A stretch of 64,000 nucleotides of DNA from Cellulosilyticum lentocellum DSM 5427 (GCF_000178835.2 NC_015275.1:1137001-1201000); one strand, 5' to 3'; positions 27,800-37,491 are shown, numbered from the stretch's first letter. The notes: generated from the letters alone by a model not told the origin. A program made the numbers and translations.

Positions 27800-29590
27800 A
27801 TGAGGATCATAAAGAAGATATTAACCTTTAATAGAAATATGAAAGTCAAAAAACAACTCATAGGGATTTATGTCATTGTTATTCTTATACCTATATTAAT
27901 CATAGGTGTACAGTTGACAACACTCATGTGTAATATGGTTGTAGATAGGGCTATCAATGAAGCATGTGTTAATATTGAACGTATTAAAGAACGTTTAAAT
28001 GAAAAAATAAAGATTGCTAATTCTGTAGCAGAGAGTATTTATGTAGATGGAAAAATTGCTCAAGTTTTAAAAACACAGTTTGAAGACAGTGCTCAGATTG
28101 TAAATACCTATAAGGACTTAACTATTATATCTACATACCTGATGCATTATGAAGAAATTAGTAGTATTCGTATTTACAATGATAACCTTACATTACTAAA
28201 TAATTCTCAATTTGTAAGAGCAACAGAGGATATTAAGCGATCCGATTGGTATCAAGCGGCTTTAGCAAGAGATAGTCAGATGGAATGGCATCTTAAATAT
28301 GATGAAATAAGGAAACAATACTATATGAGCTTGATACGAGCACTAAGAGATAAACAGAAAAATTTATTAGGTGTATTAGTTATTAATTTCGATCCAGAAA
28401 AGATTAATAGAATTATTAAAGATGAACCCTACGATACAATGATTACTATTAATGGACAGGTGGTAACAACATCCGGTAATAGTGATCCTCTATATGAACA
28501 ACTGGACCACTTACGAGAGTTGCAGGTAGAACAAAATAAGAATTATAAGATTAAGGTGAGTAATGACACAGGTGCAGAATACATTATTTTTACTAGCTTT
28601 ACACCGGTTAAAACATTTAATAGTAAAGTTGAGATATGCATGAGTATGTCTGTTAATAGTATTACAGGTGAGACGCTAAAAATTGTTAGGACGAGTTTGG
28701 CGATGATAATGATTAGCTTAGGTTTGTCAGGAATACTCATTTTGATATTTTCTAAGGGGTTTTCAAACCGTATCATTTTAGTGAGAAAAGAAATGCATAA
28801 GGTTAGTCTAGGTGATTTTAATATTAGAAAGAGCATTGAGGGGAATGATGAAATCGGAGAACTTTATGAAGATATTTGTCAAACAGTAGAGAGCGTTAAA
28901 CAACTTATAGAAGAAAATTATTCTGCTAAAGTGCAAAAAGAGGAACTAAAAAGAAAGCAAAAGGAAATGCAGTTTGAGATGCTATCTAGCCAGATTAATC
29001 CTCACTTTTTATATAATACATTAGAAACCATTCGTATGAAAGCCTATTGCAATGGAGAAACAGAACTTGCTGGCGTGGTAAAAAAACTATCTAAGCTTCT
29101 TAGAAGAAATCTGGAAGTGTCCGATCGTAGTGTGAGTTTAGCTTCAGAATTAGAAATGATAGAAGCCTATTTAACCATTCAGAAGTTTAGATTTGGTGAA
29201 AGAATTAGTTATCATATTGAGAATGAAATAGAGAGTGAAAAGTACTACTTATTACCATTATTATTACAGCCTATTGTAGAAAATGCATTTATACATGGAC
29301 TTGAAGCTAAGCAAGGAAGTGGAAAAATTGTTTGTAGTATAAAAGAACAGAATCATTGTTTAAAAATAGCTATTTCTGATAATGGCTTAGGAATAAGCAA
29401 GGAAAGGTTACAGCAAATTCAGAGAAGTTTACATGGTGAACAAATAGAAGAAAGAAATAGAGTAGGCCTGAAAAATATAAATGAAAGAATCAAACTATAC
29501 TATGGTGATATGTATGGTATTACAATTGAAAGCATAGAGGATCAGGGAACAACAGTAACAATTGTTTTGCCAAAAATGCAGGAGGGGTAG
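27800..29590 (+). CDS. YesM-type sensor histidine kinase
   Basis: The 596-residue membrane kinase has an N-terminal membrane segment (about residues 18-40), an extracellular sensor domain to about residue 295, a second membrane segment (SLAMIMISLGLSGILILIF), a HAMP linker (about 318-370), a His_kinase domain with QINPHFLYNTLE (phospho-His about 401) and a HATPase_c domain (LLLQPIVENAFIHGLE N box, ISDNGLGIS, GVGLKNIN-like GLKNINERI). This LytS/YesM class senses extracellular sugars or binding-protein complexes. The start at 27773 lacks a ribosome site; TAGGGGAG before the ATG at 27800 is better. The response regulator follows after 2 bp. Its likely targets are the neighbouring transport and hydrolase genes, by inference from position. 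Confidence 0.92.
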   Translation: MRIIKKILTFNRNMKVKKQLIGIYVIVILIPILIIGVQLTTLMCNMVVDRAINEACVNIERIKERLNEKIKIANSVAESIYVDGKIAQVLKTQFEDSAQIVNTYKDLTIISTYLMHYEEISSIRIYNDNLTLLNNSQFVRATEDIKRSDWYQAALARDSQMEWHLKYDEIRKQYYMSLIRALRDKQKNLLGVLVINFDPEKINRIIKDEPYDTMITINGQVVTTSGNSDPLYEQLDHLRELQVEQNKNYKIKVSNDTGAEYIIFTSFTPVKTFNSKVEICMSMSVNSITGETLKIVRTSLAMIMISLGLSGILILIFSKGFSNRIILVRKEMHKVSLGDFNIRKSIEGNDEIGELYEDICQTVESVKQLIEENYSAKVQKEELKRKQKEMQFEMLSSQINPHFLYNTLETIRMKAYCNGETELAGVVKKLSKLLRRNLEVSDRSVSLASELEMIEAYLTIQKFRFGERISYHIENEIESEKYYLLPLLLQPIVENAFIHGLEAKQGSGKIVCSIKEQNHCLKIAISDNGLGISKERLQQIQRSLHGEQIEERNRVGLKNINERIKLYYGDMYGITIESIEDQGTTVTIVLPKMQEG

Positions 29591-29592
29591 AC

Positions 29593-31125
29593 ATGAAAGT
29601 GCTTATTATTGATGATGAACCTAATGTAAGGGAAGGATTAAAAAAAATTATTCCTTGGGAAGCAGAAGGTTTTGACATATGTGGTGAGGGCATAGATGGA
29701 CAAAATGGCTTAGAGAAAATAATGATATTGAATCCAGATTTGGTTTTAATAGATATTAGAATGCCAGGTTTAATGGGGATAGAAGTTATTGAAGAAGCTA
29801 AAAAAAGAGGATTTAAAGGAAAGTTTATTATTACAACAGGCTATTCAGATTTTACGTATGCTAAAAGAGCCATGGGCCTAGGCGTAGAAGCTTATATTCT
29901 AAAACCAATAGATGAAGATGAATTAATTGAAATGATTGAAAAGATTAAAGATAAAATTCTAAAGGAGAAAGAAATCACTCAAAAATTAGATGTAAGTGAG
30001 ACTTATGTTATTAAAAGTTTATTAACTCACTTATTATTAGGAAGTTCATTGAGTATAATGGAGCAAGATAAGTACAATGAGTTAAAAGAAAAAAATGAAA
30101 GTTATCAATTATTGCTTGTAGATATAGAAGAGAAGAAGGAAACAGTAAGTTTAATAGAAGAGCAAATAAAGGATTATCTAGAAGCACGCTTAGCTGTGAA
30201 AACACTTATTGTTGAAAAATATCTGTTAATCATTATTCAAAATAAAGAACAAGGGTATATAGATGAGGCTATTGATACCCTGCAAGAAAAATTAGCAAAG
30301 AGGTACCAGATTACATGCAAAATGGCTTTAGATACTTCACTGATTAAGATACAGGAGATAGGTGAGAGTTATACTTTAGTTAAAGAACTTTTGAATAAGA
30401 AGTTTTTGTATCCAAATGAAAGGCTTTTAACTTCTAAGCGTATTGATATGTATGCTAAGGAGAGTGAACAGAGCAGAATAATAAATGTGGAGCATGTTAG
30501 TGAGCAGATTTACCGATTATTGCAAGTTGGAGATATGATTAAGATTAAACAAGTACTAGAAGAACTCAAATTGCAACTGCAAAGTGAAAGCGTAAGAAAA
30601 GATAAAGTTATTTCAGTATTTAGTAATATCTTAGTTAAGACTGGGACAAAGACAATAGAGGCGAATCAAGAAGTAGGAAAGCTTCTACCTAGTGGAGAAC
30701 AAATAATAGAAGTAATTTATCATTGTAGAGATGTAGAAGATGTTATAGAATATATAGAGGAACAGTTACGTATTATTGTACAAGAGTTTAAAGTAAGCAG
30801 TCCTGAAAATAATATGAAAAAGATTATTTATTACATAGAAAACAACTATAATAAGGAACTAAAATTAGAATTGTTAGCAGAATTATTTAATTATAATAGT
30901 GCTTACTTAGGAAAAAGCTTTAAGAATTATACAGGACAAAGCTTTAATGTTTATATTGATCAGCTAAGAATAAACAGGGCAAAAGAATTGCTTCGTCATA
31001 AAGAAATGAAAGTGTATGAAATTGCTAAGGCAGTAGGATATAAACATATTGACTATTTTCATAGTAAGTTTAAAAAGTATGTTGGAATTAGTCCTTTAGA
31101 GTATAAGAAGAATTGTGAAAAGTAG
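29593..31125 (+). CDS. YesN-type response regulator with AraC-family DNA-binding domain
   Basis: The 510-residue protein has an N-terminal receiver domain (acid pocket DDE at 7-9, phospho-acceptor Asp54 in LVLIDIRMPG, Thr in IITTGYSDF, Lys in ILKP) and a C-terminal AraC double helix-turn-helix (about 405-508: LKLELLAELFNYNSAYLGKSFKNYTGQSFNVYI and VYEIAKAVGYKHIDYFHSKFKKYVGISPLEYK). The middle 250 residues are a variable linker. It pairs with the kinase immediately upstream, whose stop is 2 bp before this start, behind GGAGGGG. By analogy with YesMN systems it activates carbohydrate uptake genes nearby. Confidence 0.93.
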   Translation: MKVLIIDDEPNVREGLKKIIPWEAEGFDICGEGIDGQNGLEKIMILNPDLVLIDIRMPGLMGIEVIEEAKKRGFKGKFIITTGYSDFTYAKRAMGLGVEAYILKPIDEDELIEMIEKIKDKILKEKEITQKLDVSETYVIKSLLTHLLLGSSLSIMEQDKYNELKEKNESYQLLLVDIEEKKETVSLIEEQIKDYLEARLAVKTLIVEKYLLIIIQNKEQGYIDEAIDTLQEKLAKRYQITCKMALDTSLIKIQEIGESYTLVKELLNKKFLYPNERLLTSKRIDMYAKESEQSRIINVEHVSEQIYRLLQVGDMIKIKQVLEELKLQLQSESVRKDKVISVFSNILVKTGTKTIEANQEVGKLLPSGEQIIEVIYHCRDVEDVIEYIEEQLRIIVQEFKVSSPENNMKKIIYYIENNYNKELKLELLAELFNYNSAYLGKSFKNYTGQSFNVYIDQLRINRAKELLRHKEMKVYEIAKAVGYKHIDYFHSKFKKYVGISPLEYKKNCEK

Positions 31126-31167
31126 CTGTCAGCCTAGCCCTGAGAAAACGAGATAGGTAGTGATTAA

Positions 31168-31977
31168 GTGATTAATATATTTGAAGAATTAAAAGACATG
31201 GGGTTTGAAAATCTAGAGAAAATAGAACTTTTCCCCGAAAAAGAAGTCTCTAATGAAATTGAAAATAAGAAGGGGAAAAGAGTAACATTAGAAGAAGTTT
31301 TATATGATAAAACTTATGTATGCCCTGTGTGTAAAACAGAATTTAAAACAAAAGCTATTCGTTCAGGTAAAAATAGATTAGTTAATTCAGATTTAGACTT
31401 AAAGCCAGAGTATGATATCGCTAATCCCATTTTTTATGAATGTATTGTATGTGAAACTTGCGGTTATGCTGCTCTTAGTAAAAATTTTAGCACCTTAACG
31501 ACAAGTCAAATAAGATGGATTAAAGAGAAAATTAGCTCGGTTTACAAAACTTATCATTATGAGCCTATTATAGATGCAAAATCAGCTATATCCAGATATA
31601 AATTAGCACTCCTTAATAGTTTTGTAAAAAAAGCTAAAGATGGAGAAAAAGCTTATATATGTTTAAAGTTAGCGTGGATTTATAGAGAATTAAAAGATGC
31701 AGAGCAAGAGAAGCTATTTCTAAGCCATGCTTTAACGGGATTTGAAAATGCTTATAATAATGAGCGTTTTCCAATATTTGAACTAGGAGAATTAACGACA
31801 GCATACATTATTGCAGATATTTATCGAAGATTTAAGGAATATGATAAAGCAATGCAATGGATTAGTTATGTTATTTTGGATAAAAGTATTTCCTTAAGGC
31901 TAAAAACAAGAGCACTTCATTTAAAAGGTGTTATTCATGATGAAAAAAAGATAGCAGAAAATCACCATATTGAGTAA
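31168..31977 (+). CDS. DUF2225 zinc-finger-like protein
   Basis: The 269-residue cytoplasmic protein has the DUF2225 pattern: paired Cys motifs YVCPVCKTEFKTKAIRSG (about residues 50-67) and CIVCETCGYAAL (about 92-103), followed by a helical, TPR-like half with repeated A-Y and L-A-W segments (YICLKLAWIYRELKDAEQE, TAYIIADIYRRFKEYDKAMQWI). The cysteines should bind zinc. Members are widespread in Clostridia and of unknown role. It begins with GTG at 31168; the ribosome site is weak (GATAGGTAG), so the start is less certain than most. It follows the YesN-type gene by 42 bp and may be read from the same transcript. Confidence 0.8.
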   Translation: MINIFEELKDMGFENLEKIELFPEKEVSNEIENKKGKRVTLEEVLYDKTYVCPVCKTEFKTKAIRSGKNRLVNSDLDLKPEYDIANPIFYECIVCETCGYAALSKNFSTLTTSQIRWIKEKISSVYKTYHYEPIIDAKSAISRYKLALLNSFVKKAKDGEKAYICLKLAWIYRELKDAEQEKLFLSHALTGFENAYNNERFPIFELGELTTAYIIADIYRRFKEYDKAMQWISYVILDKSISLRLKTRALHLKGVIHDEKKIAENHHIE

Positions 31978-32008
31978 TAGTAGAATAGGTTTGATTTTGA
32001 AAATAAAT

Positions 32009-32057
32009 GAGGTGTTATCATATGAACAAGTTTGACCTCTTGTATGATAACACCTCT
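32009..32057. terminator. Bidirectional terminator
   Basis: GAGGTGTTATCATA and TATGATAACACCTC form a 14-bp stem between the DUF2225 gene (+) and the convergent ferredoxin gene (-), with a smaller inner AAGTTTGACCTCTT loop. Confidence 0.75.
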
Positions 32058-32065
32058 TGATTAAG

Positions 32066-32392
<327 letters not shown>

Positions 32393-32434
32393 TTAGCATA
32401 AGATATAGTGAATTTATTATTCAGGATGATGTAT

Positions 32435-32902
32435 ATGTGGATGAGACAAAGTTATCCTACGGGAGAACAATTAGCAAACGCCGTTAGTTTAATTGGAAGT
32501 TCAATTGAAAATGAAAAATCTGATGCAATGTTTTATGAATGGCTTATTAATAACGTTCCCAATAATATAGGTGAAAAAGCTAGGCAAGATATTATAAAAA
32601 CTATAACTGGGATTAAAGAAGATGAACAAATGCATAATAAGATTTTTAAAAGTATGTATAAGCAATTAACAGGAAATGAAGCGCCTATACCGATGGAGGA
32701 AGAATTTGTTCCACCTGCTAATTTTACTGAGGGGATTATTAAAGCATTAAAAGGTGAGACGGAAGCTGTTAGAAGATATCGTACGATTATGTCAGGTTTA
32801 CCAGATAATTCTTACAGGGATGCAGTCTTTAATATTTTAACAGATGAAATAAGGCATGGTATATTATATAATTATGTTTATACTACAACTATAATGAGTT
32901 AA
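32435..32902 (+). CDS. Ferritin-like diiron-type protein
   Basis: The 155-residue all-helical protein has two half-site motifs: ENEKSDAMFYEWL with KEDEQMHNKIF (ExxH) in the first half and KGETEAVRRYRTIM with LTDEIRHGILYNY (ExxH) in the second. That is the ferritin-like/rubrerythrin four-helix arrangement that binds two irons. No rubredoxin domain follows. The role may be peroxide reduction or iron handling, unproved. The frame opens with GTG at 32408; the weak CAGGA site at 32422-32426 fits the ATG at 32435 best, but an ATG pair at 32426-32431 is also possible, so the start has an uncertainty of a few codons. Confidence 0.75.
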   Translation: MWMRQSYPTGEQLANAVSLIGSSIENEKSDAMFYEWLINNVPNNIGEKARQDIIKTITGIKEDEQMHNKIFKSMYKQLTGNEAPIPMEEEFVPPANFTEGIIKALKGETEAVRRYRTIMSGLPDNSYRDAVFNILTDEIRHGILYNYVYTTTIMS

Positions 32903-32905
32903 GAA

Positions 32906-32954
32906 TAACAACCTTGTAAAATGACTATATTAGGAATTTTTCAAGGTTGTTTTA
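32906..32954 (+). terminator. Intrinsic terminator of the ferritin-like gene
   Basis: AACAACCTTG and CAAGGTTGTT arms (32907-32916 and 32942-32951) followed by TTT. Confidence 0.65.
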
Positions 32955-33035
32955 TATGATATTAGATGTAGTCATATAGGGAATAAGTTTAATATGATTT
33001 AACCATAGAAATATTCCATATGAGAGTCATGCTTT

Positions 33036-33082
33036 TGTCAATAGAAAAGTGTACCACCCCGCTAGTCAAAAGGTGTACCACC
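33036..33082. repeat. Left end of the IS21 element
   Basis: Starts TGTCAATAG and contains GTGTACCACC twice with a 24-bp period (33049 and 33073); these are the typical multiple transposase-binding repeats of IS21 ends. Confidence 0.65.
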
Positions 33083-33118
33083 TTAATTAGAAATATGGGC
33101 CCTATCTCTAGGGCTTTT

Positions 33119-33859
33119 TTATTCTGTCATTTGAATCTTTTGTTTGTAACGATAGCTAGGACCATTGCACGTGATAATCTTACTGTTATGTATGAGCCTA
33201 TCAATGATGGCAGTAGTCATGCGTTCATCATGAAAGACCTTCGCCCATTCTTTGAACTCAAGGTTTGTAGTCACAATGATCGATCCCTTTTCATAGCGTT
33301 CTGAAAAGATTTGAAACATCAGTTGCGTGGTATCAGCAGAAAGCTCTACATAACCTAGTTCATCAATGATGATCAAATCTATCTTTTTAAGTTTGTCTAT
33401 AAATCGGCTTAATGCCAGGCTTTCCTGCATTTCTACAAGTCTATTACCTAATGAGGCAGCGGTAAAGAAGGTTACACTAAAACCACGTTTGCATGCCTCA
33501 ACACCTATCGCTGTGCTTAGGTGAGTTTTTCCAACACCAGAGCCTCCAATAAGTATGAGGTTTCCGTATTCTTCAATAAATCTACAATCCATAAGCTTTA
33601 TGATCTTATCTTTAGGGATAAAAGGAGCCTCTAAAAAATTAAACTCATCTATTGTTTTTACTGTAGGAAAACCGGCCTTTTTACAGAGTCTGCTAAAGCG
33701 ATTGTTTTCCCTTGAAAGTAGTTCTTCATCTAATAAGCCATTAAAGAACCGTTCATAAGTCCATTGCCCAGAAGTTGCCGTATCAAGTATTCTATCATAG
33801 CACTTGTTGATTCCAGCAAGTTTACAGAGTGTTAGTTTCTCTTGCAATGCCTCATCCAT
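33119..33859 (-). CDS. istB: IS21 transposition helper ATPase IstB
   Basis: A 246-residue AAA+ ATPase with Walker A GGSGVGKTHLS (about residue 105), Walker B IDLIIIDELGYV and sensor-like IIVTTNLEFKEW, matching IstB. It is a DnaC-like partner that guides IstA to target DNA. A longer frame starts at 33871, but that ATG touches the AAAAGGAG site with no spacing, whereas the ATG at 33859 gives the usual MDEALQEKL start of IstB. Its first 8 bases overlap the end of istA, so it is translationally coupled. No frameshift or stop is seen. Confidence 0.93.
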   Translation of the reverse strand: MDEALQEKLTLCKLAGINKCYDRILDTATSGQWTYERFFNGLLDEELLSRENNRFSRLCKKAGFPTVKTIDEFNFLEAPFIPKDKIIKLMDCRFIEEYGNLILIGGSGVGKTHLSTAIGVEACKRGFSVTFFTAASLGNRLVEMQESLALSRFIDKLKKIDLIIIDELGYVELSADTTQLMFQIFSERYEKGSIIVTTNLEFKEWAKVFHDERMTTAIIDRLIHNSKIITCNGPSYRYKQKIQMTE

Positions 33860-35366
33860 TACTATAAGCATCTCCTTTTAACAAAGCATCATACATTGAA
33901 GGCGGTGCCGTTATTGAGACCACGTTTAAGGCTTCTAATGGCATCTTTGACATTGTTGTTACTTTGTGTATTTTCTCGTTCTGTTTGAAGCGTATATAGC
34001 TCTTTAATTCCTCCAAACTATAATTATTCTTCTTAGATAGATCATTTAAAAAATGTGCTATCTTATGGATACCATGACTTTCTGTAAGTTGAAGAATCTT
34101 GATGTATTCCTTCGTACCTGCATTCTTTGAACAACTTCTTGCTTGCAACTGTTTGTGGTAGGTTTCAAAAATAGGTGGGAGGTGCCAGTTTTGCATAAAC
34201 TTTGCATCTTCAATAGCACCTGGTTTTTTAGCTAATAAAGGGAGGTAATGGTAGGGATTTAAGGCTTCATCATGTTTTCCCAAAAGCCTTGAGTGTTTTG
34301 CAATAAGCTGATCTCGGTATGAGATTTGAACTTCAAATGGATAGATTTTTACGATCACTTGTTTTCCTACATAGCTGCTTGGAACGGAATAATGGTTGGT
34401 ATCACAAGAAACTAATGCATAGCAATCAACCTTTGCCATCATGATCTTGGAAACATCATAAAAATCTTTAAGTGGCATAAACGCATGATCTTGTTCTTCT
34501 TGTAACAGATCTTTCCAAAGGATTCCTTTTACTTTTTGGGTATTCATTCTTCTAACACAAGCATTATGTAATAAAGAGTTGAGTTCGTGATAAGAGTTAA
34601 ATTCTAGGATAGGAATAAAGTAGTTGTTGCGAGTATATTTAACAAGATTTTCGATCATACCTTTTTCATGGCCACTTGCAGGATTACAGAAAACGGCATC
34701 AAAACCATAGTAAGCTTTAAATTTAAGAAAGGCATCTTGAAGGACACGTCCACCATCTGGTTTGATTTCTTTCACGGCTTGTTTAAGGTTATCGAAAACG
34801 ACTTTCCGTGGAATACCACCAAAGAACTGGAAAGCACGATTAAGACCTTCTAAGAAGTACTCTGTACTTTGCCTTGGAAAAGCTGTGATAAACTCACATT
34901 TACTGCACTTAAGTTTTGCACAGAAGACGATGACCTTTGTCTTTTTCCCCTGATAAATGGTGCTCATTTCACCGAAGTCTACTTGCATGGTACCCTCTGT
35001 TGGCAAGAGCTTTAAAAAGGCATCTTCCTGAGTAAGTGATAGTTCATCTTCCAGCTGCCTTGTTAACTCTGTAAAAGAAGAATAGCATCCTATATAGCCT
35101 TCATCTTGCATTAGCGTAAACATACGCGTCTTAGTTAAGCGCTCTTTGCGAGGTTTTATCTTATTATCTAAAAGTATTGCTTTAACTTTAGCTATAAAAT
35201 CACCATTAACAGGCTTTTCTTTAACGTTCTGCCGTTGATAAGTATTTGAATTCCTTTCAATAGCCCGTTTTACAGTATTTCGATGAATCATAAGCCTTTT
35301 AGCGATTGTACGCTGAGATAAACCTTCATTAAAATACAACATTCTGATATAATCATACTGTACCAT
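33852..35366 (-). CDS. istA: IS21 transposase IstA (DDE recombinase)
   Basis: A 504-residue transposase with an N-terminal helix-turn-helix (NEGLSQRTIAKRLMIHRNTVKRAI), then a DDE integrase core: TMQVDFGEMST (first Asp), RKVVFDNLKQAV (second Asp) and GHEKGMIENLVKYTR (Glu), and a C-terminal Mu-transposase-like domain. All three catalytic residues are present. The frame can begin with GTG at 35375, but TTGGAG lies 8 bp before the ATG at 35366, which I prefer. The gene appears functional. Confidence 0.93.
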   Translation of the reverse strand: MVQYDYIRMLYFNEGLSQRTIAKRLMIHRNTVKRAIERNSNTYQRQNVKEKPVNGDFIAKVKAILLDNKIKPRKERLTKTRMFTLMQDEGYIGCYSSFTELTRQLEDELSLTQEDAFLKLLPTEGTMQVDFGEMSTIYQGKKTKVIVFCAKLKCSKCEFITAFPRQSTEYFLEGLNRAFQFFGGIPRKVVFDNLKQAVKEIKPDGGRVLQDAFLKFKAYYGFDAVFCNPASGHEKGMIENLVKYTRNNYFIPILEFNSYHELNSLLHNACVRRMNTQKVKGILWKDLLQEEQDHAFMPLKDFYDVSKIMMAKVDCYALVSCDTNHYSVPSSYVGKQVIVKIYPFEVQISYRDQLIAKHSRLLGKHDEALNPYHYLPLLAKKPGAIEDAKFMQNWHLPPIFETYHKQLQARSCSKNAGTKEYIKILQLTESHGIHKIAHFLNDLSKKNNYSLEELKSYIRFKQNEKIHKVTTMSKMPLEALNVVSITAPPSMYDALLKGDAYSNG

Positions 35367-35439
35367 CTCGATCACTCCAAATCCCCCCCACTATATAATT
35401 GTTTGTCGTAAAACTAATTATAATGGGGAATGTGATAGA

Positions 35440-35495
35440 GGTGGTACACTTTTTTGTTAGCGGGTGATCATAAATGGTACACATTTAGAATAGCA
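35440..35495. repeat. Right end of the IS21 element
   Basis: Complement of the GTGTACCACC word at 35440-35449 and a degenerate copy at 35473-35482, spaced 33 bp apart (24 bp at the left end). The outer limit at TAGCA 35495 is inferred from alignment to the left end. Confidence 0.5.
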
Positions 35496-35673
35496 AATGC
35501 AAGTCATAAATACTATTATTAAAGTAATTCTAAAATACTTAGGTAAATGTAATAATTAGGGAAAAATCAATCAATAATAGCGATAAGTCAAATAAAATGC
35601 TTAAAAATGTGATTTATTTGGAAGAAATGTTAACAATTATTATAGGATATTCTATGTAATTTGATACAGAATA

Positions 35674-35682
35674 TGTTATAAT
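35674..35682 (+). promoter_or_regulatory. Extended -10 promoter of pyruvate kinase
   Basis: TGT-TATAAT at 35674-35682, about 67 bp before the start codon. A TTGATA at 35661 is too close to be its -35. Confidence 0.5.
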
Positions 35683-35748
35683 AAGTACGAAAATTGTCGT
35701 GTAAGCATATTACGAAGCAAAATCTTAAAGGAGACTAGAGATACTAAT

Positions 35749-37491
35749 ATGAGAAAAACTAAAATTGTATGTACATTAGGTCCATCAACAAAGGATGACA
35801 AAATACTAAAGAGATTAATGCTAGAAGGGATGGATGTTGCTAGATTCAACTTCTCACATGGCACTCACGAAAGTCATAAAGAAAATTTTGACCGTGTAGA
35901 TAAACTTAGAAAAGAATTAGATTTACCAATAGCAGTTTTACTTGATACAAAAGGACCAGAAGTAAGAGTTTGTCAATTTGCAGAAGGAAAAGTTTCTCTT
36001 AAAAAAGGTGAACAATTTACACTTACAAGTAGAGATATTCTAGGAACAAATGAAATTGTTTCTATCACATACAAGAATTTACCAAATGATGTAAAAGAAG
36101 GTTCAAGAATTTTACTTGATGATGGTCTTATTGAGTTAATCGTGGAAAAAGTAGTAGACGGCAGTGATATTGTTTGTAAAATTATGAATAATGGTGATGT
36201 ATCAAACAATAAAGGTGTTAACTTACCAGATACTAGACTTTCTATGCCATACTTAAGTGAAAAAGATCGATCTGATATCATCTTTGGAATTCAAACAGGT
36301 TATGACTTTATTGCAGCTTCTTTTGTAAGATGCGCCGAAGATGTTCTTCAAATTAGAAGAATTCTTGAAGAATATAATTGTCATACAATTAATATTATCT
36401 CTAAAATTGAGAATCAAGAAGGTGTAGATAATATTGATGAAATTATTCGTGTATCTGATGGAATTATGGTAGCCCGTGGAGATATGGGGGTTGAAATTCC
36501 AGGAGAAGAAGTACCATCTATCCAAAAAATGATTATTAAGAAAACAGTTGCAGCAGGTAAACAAGTTATTACTGCTACACAAATGTTAGATTCCATGATG
36601 AAAAATCCTAGAGCTACAAGAGCCGAAATTAGTGATGTTGCTAATGCAATCTACGATGGTACAAGTGCTATTATGTTATCTGGTGAAACAGCAGCAGGTG
36701 CATATCCTGTTGAATCAGTACAAACGATGGCGAGAATTGCTTTAAAAACAGAGTCAGATATTGATTATGTAAAACGTTTTAAAGAAAGAGGTAGTACAGC
36801 AACTAATAATGTAACTAGTGCAATCTCACATGCTACTTGTACAACAGCACATGACCTTGGTGCAGCAGCTATTGTAACTGTAACTAAGTCAGGTAGAACA
36901 GCTAGAATGATTTCTAAATATAGACCAGTATCACCTATCTTGGGTTGCACAACTTCAGCAAGTGTATACCGTCACATGAGTTTAATGTGGGGTGTAAAAC
37001 CACTTTTAATGGAAGAAAAACAAAATGCAGATGAATTATTTGAAGAAGCATTAACTGTAGCTGAACACACAGGTATGGTTAATAAAGGGGAATTAGTTGT
37101 TATCACAAGTGGCTTACCAGTAGGCGTAACCGGTACAACTAATATGATTAAGGTAGATGTCATCGGACACATTTTAGTTTCAGGTGTAGGTGTTGGTTCA
37201 AAACAAGTATGTGGTAATCTTTGCGTATGTAAAACAGAAGAAGAAGCTAATGAGAAATTTATTGAAGGGGATATCCTTGTTATTCCGGAAACTACAAATG
37301 AGATGCTACCATTATTAAGAAGAGCAGCTGGTATTATTACAGAAGAAGATGGTGTTAATTCACATGCTGCAATTGTTGGACTTGCTATTGATATTCCAGT
37401 CATTACTGGTGCGACAAATGCAACAGATATTCTTAAAACAGGTTCAGTTGTAAGCCTAGATGCAGGTAGAGGAATTGTTTCAAGTAACTAA
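35749..37491 (+). CDS. pyk: Pyruvate kinase with C-terminal PEP-utiliser-type domain
   Basis: A 580-residue pyruvate kinase, which turns PEP and ADP into pyruvate and ATP. N-terminal MRKTKIVCTLGPSTKDD, ARFNFSHGTHESH, LDTKGPEVRV, the catalytic block IISKIENQEGVDNIDEI, VARGDMGVEIP, ATQMLDSMMKNPRATRAEISDVANAI and SGETAAGAYPVE are all present. After the usual ~475 residues comes the extra domain of Bacillus-type enzymes (about 500-580) with IITEEDGVNSHAAIVGLA, akin to the mobile His domain of PEP synthase. It feeds pyruvate to the PFOR enzymes of this window. It follows the IS21 right end by about 250 bp with its own promoter and a strong AAAGGAGAC site, so the insertion has probably not cut it off from its promoter. 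Confidence 0.96.
   Translation: MRKTKIVCTLGPSTKDDKILKRLMLEGMDVARFNFSHGTHESHKENFDRVDKLRKELDLPIAVLLDTKGPEVRVCQFAEGKVSLKKGEQFTLTSRDILGTNEIVSITYKNLPNDVKEGSRILLDDGLIELIVEKVVDGSDIVCKIMNNGDVSNNKGVNLPDTRLSMPYLSEKDRSDIIFGIQTGYDFIAASFVRCAEDVLQIRRILEEYNCHTINIISKIENQEGVDNIDEIIRVSDGIMVARGDMGVEIPGEEVPSIQKMIIKKTVAAGKQVITATQMLDSMMKNPRATRAEISDVANAIYDGTSAIMLSGETAAGAYPVESVQTMARIALKTESDIDYVKRFKERGSTATNNVTSAISHATCTTAHDLGAAAIVTVTKSGRTARMISKYRPVSPILGCTTSASVYRHMSLMWGVKPLLMEEKQNADELFEEALTVAEHTGMVNKGELVVITSGLPVGVTGTTNMIKVDVIGHILVSGVGVGSKQVCGNLCVCKTEEEANEKFIEGDILVIPETTNEMLPLLRRAAGIITEEDGVNSHAAIVGLAIDIPVITGATNATDILKTGSVVSLDAGRGIVSSN

Larger units (their letters stand above)
33036..35495 (-). mobile_element. IS21-family insertion sequence, apparently intact
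   Basis: A 2.46-kb element with the IS21 gene pair istA and istB in overlapping order on the minus strand. Ends begin TG and end CA: TGTCAATAG at 33036 and TAGCA ending at 35495. Each end carries two copies of a transposase-site word: GTGTACCACC at 33049-33058 and 33073-33082 on the left, and its complement at 35440-35449 plus a degenerate copy at 35473-35482 on the right, with different spacing at the two ends. No clear target duplication is visible next to these borders, so the outer limits may be off by a few bases. The element sits between the ferritin-like gene and pyruvate kinase and disrupts no evident coding sequence. Confidence 0.85.

Noticed and set aside
33001-33120. A 94-codon plus-strand frame over the left IS21 end
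   Set aside because: It is made of the element's end repeats and the antisense of istB.
36253-37403. Several minus-strand frames of 60-143 codons within pyruvate kinase
   Set aside because: Shadow frames of a complete, well-conserved gene.
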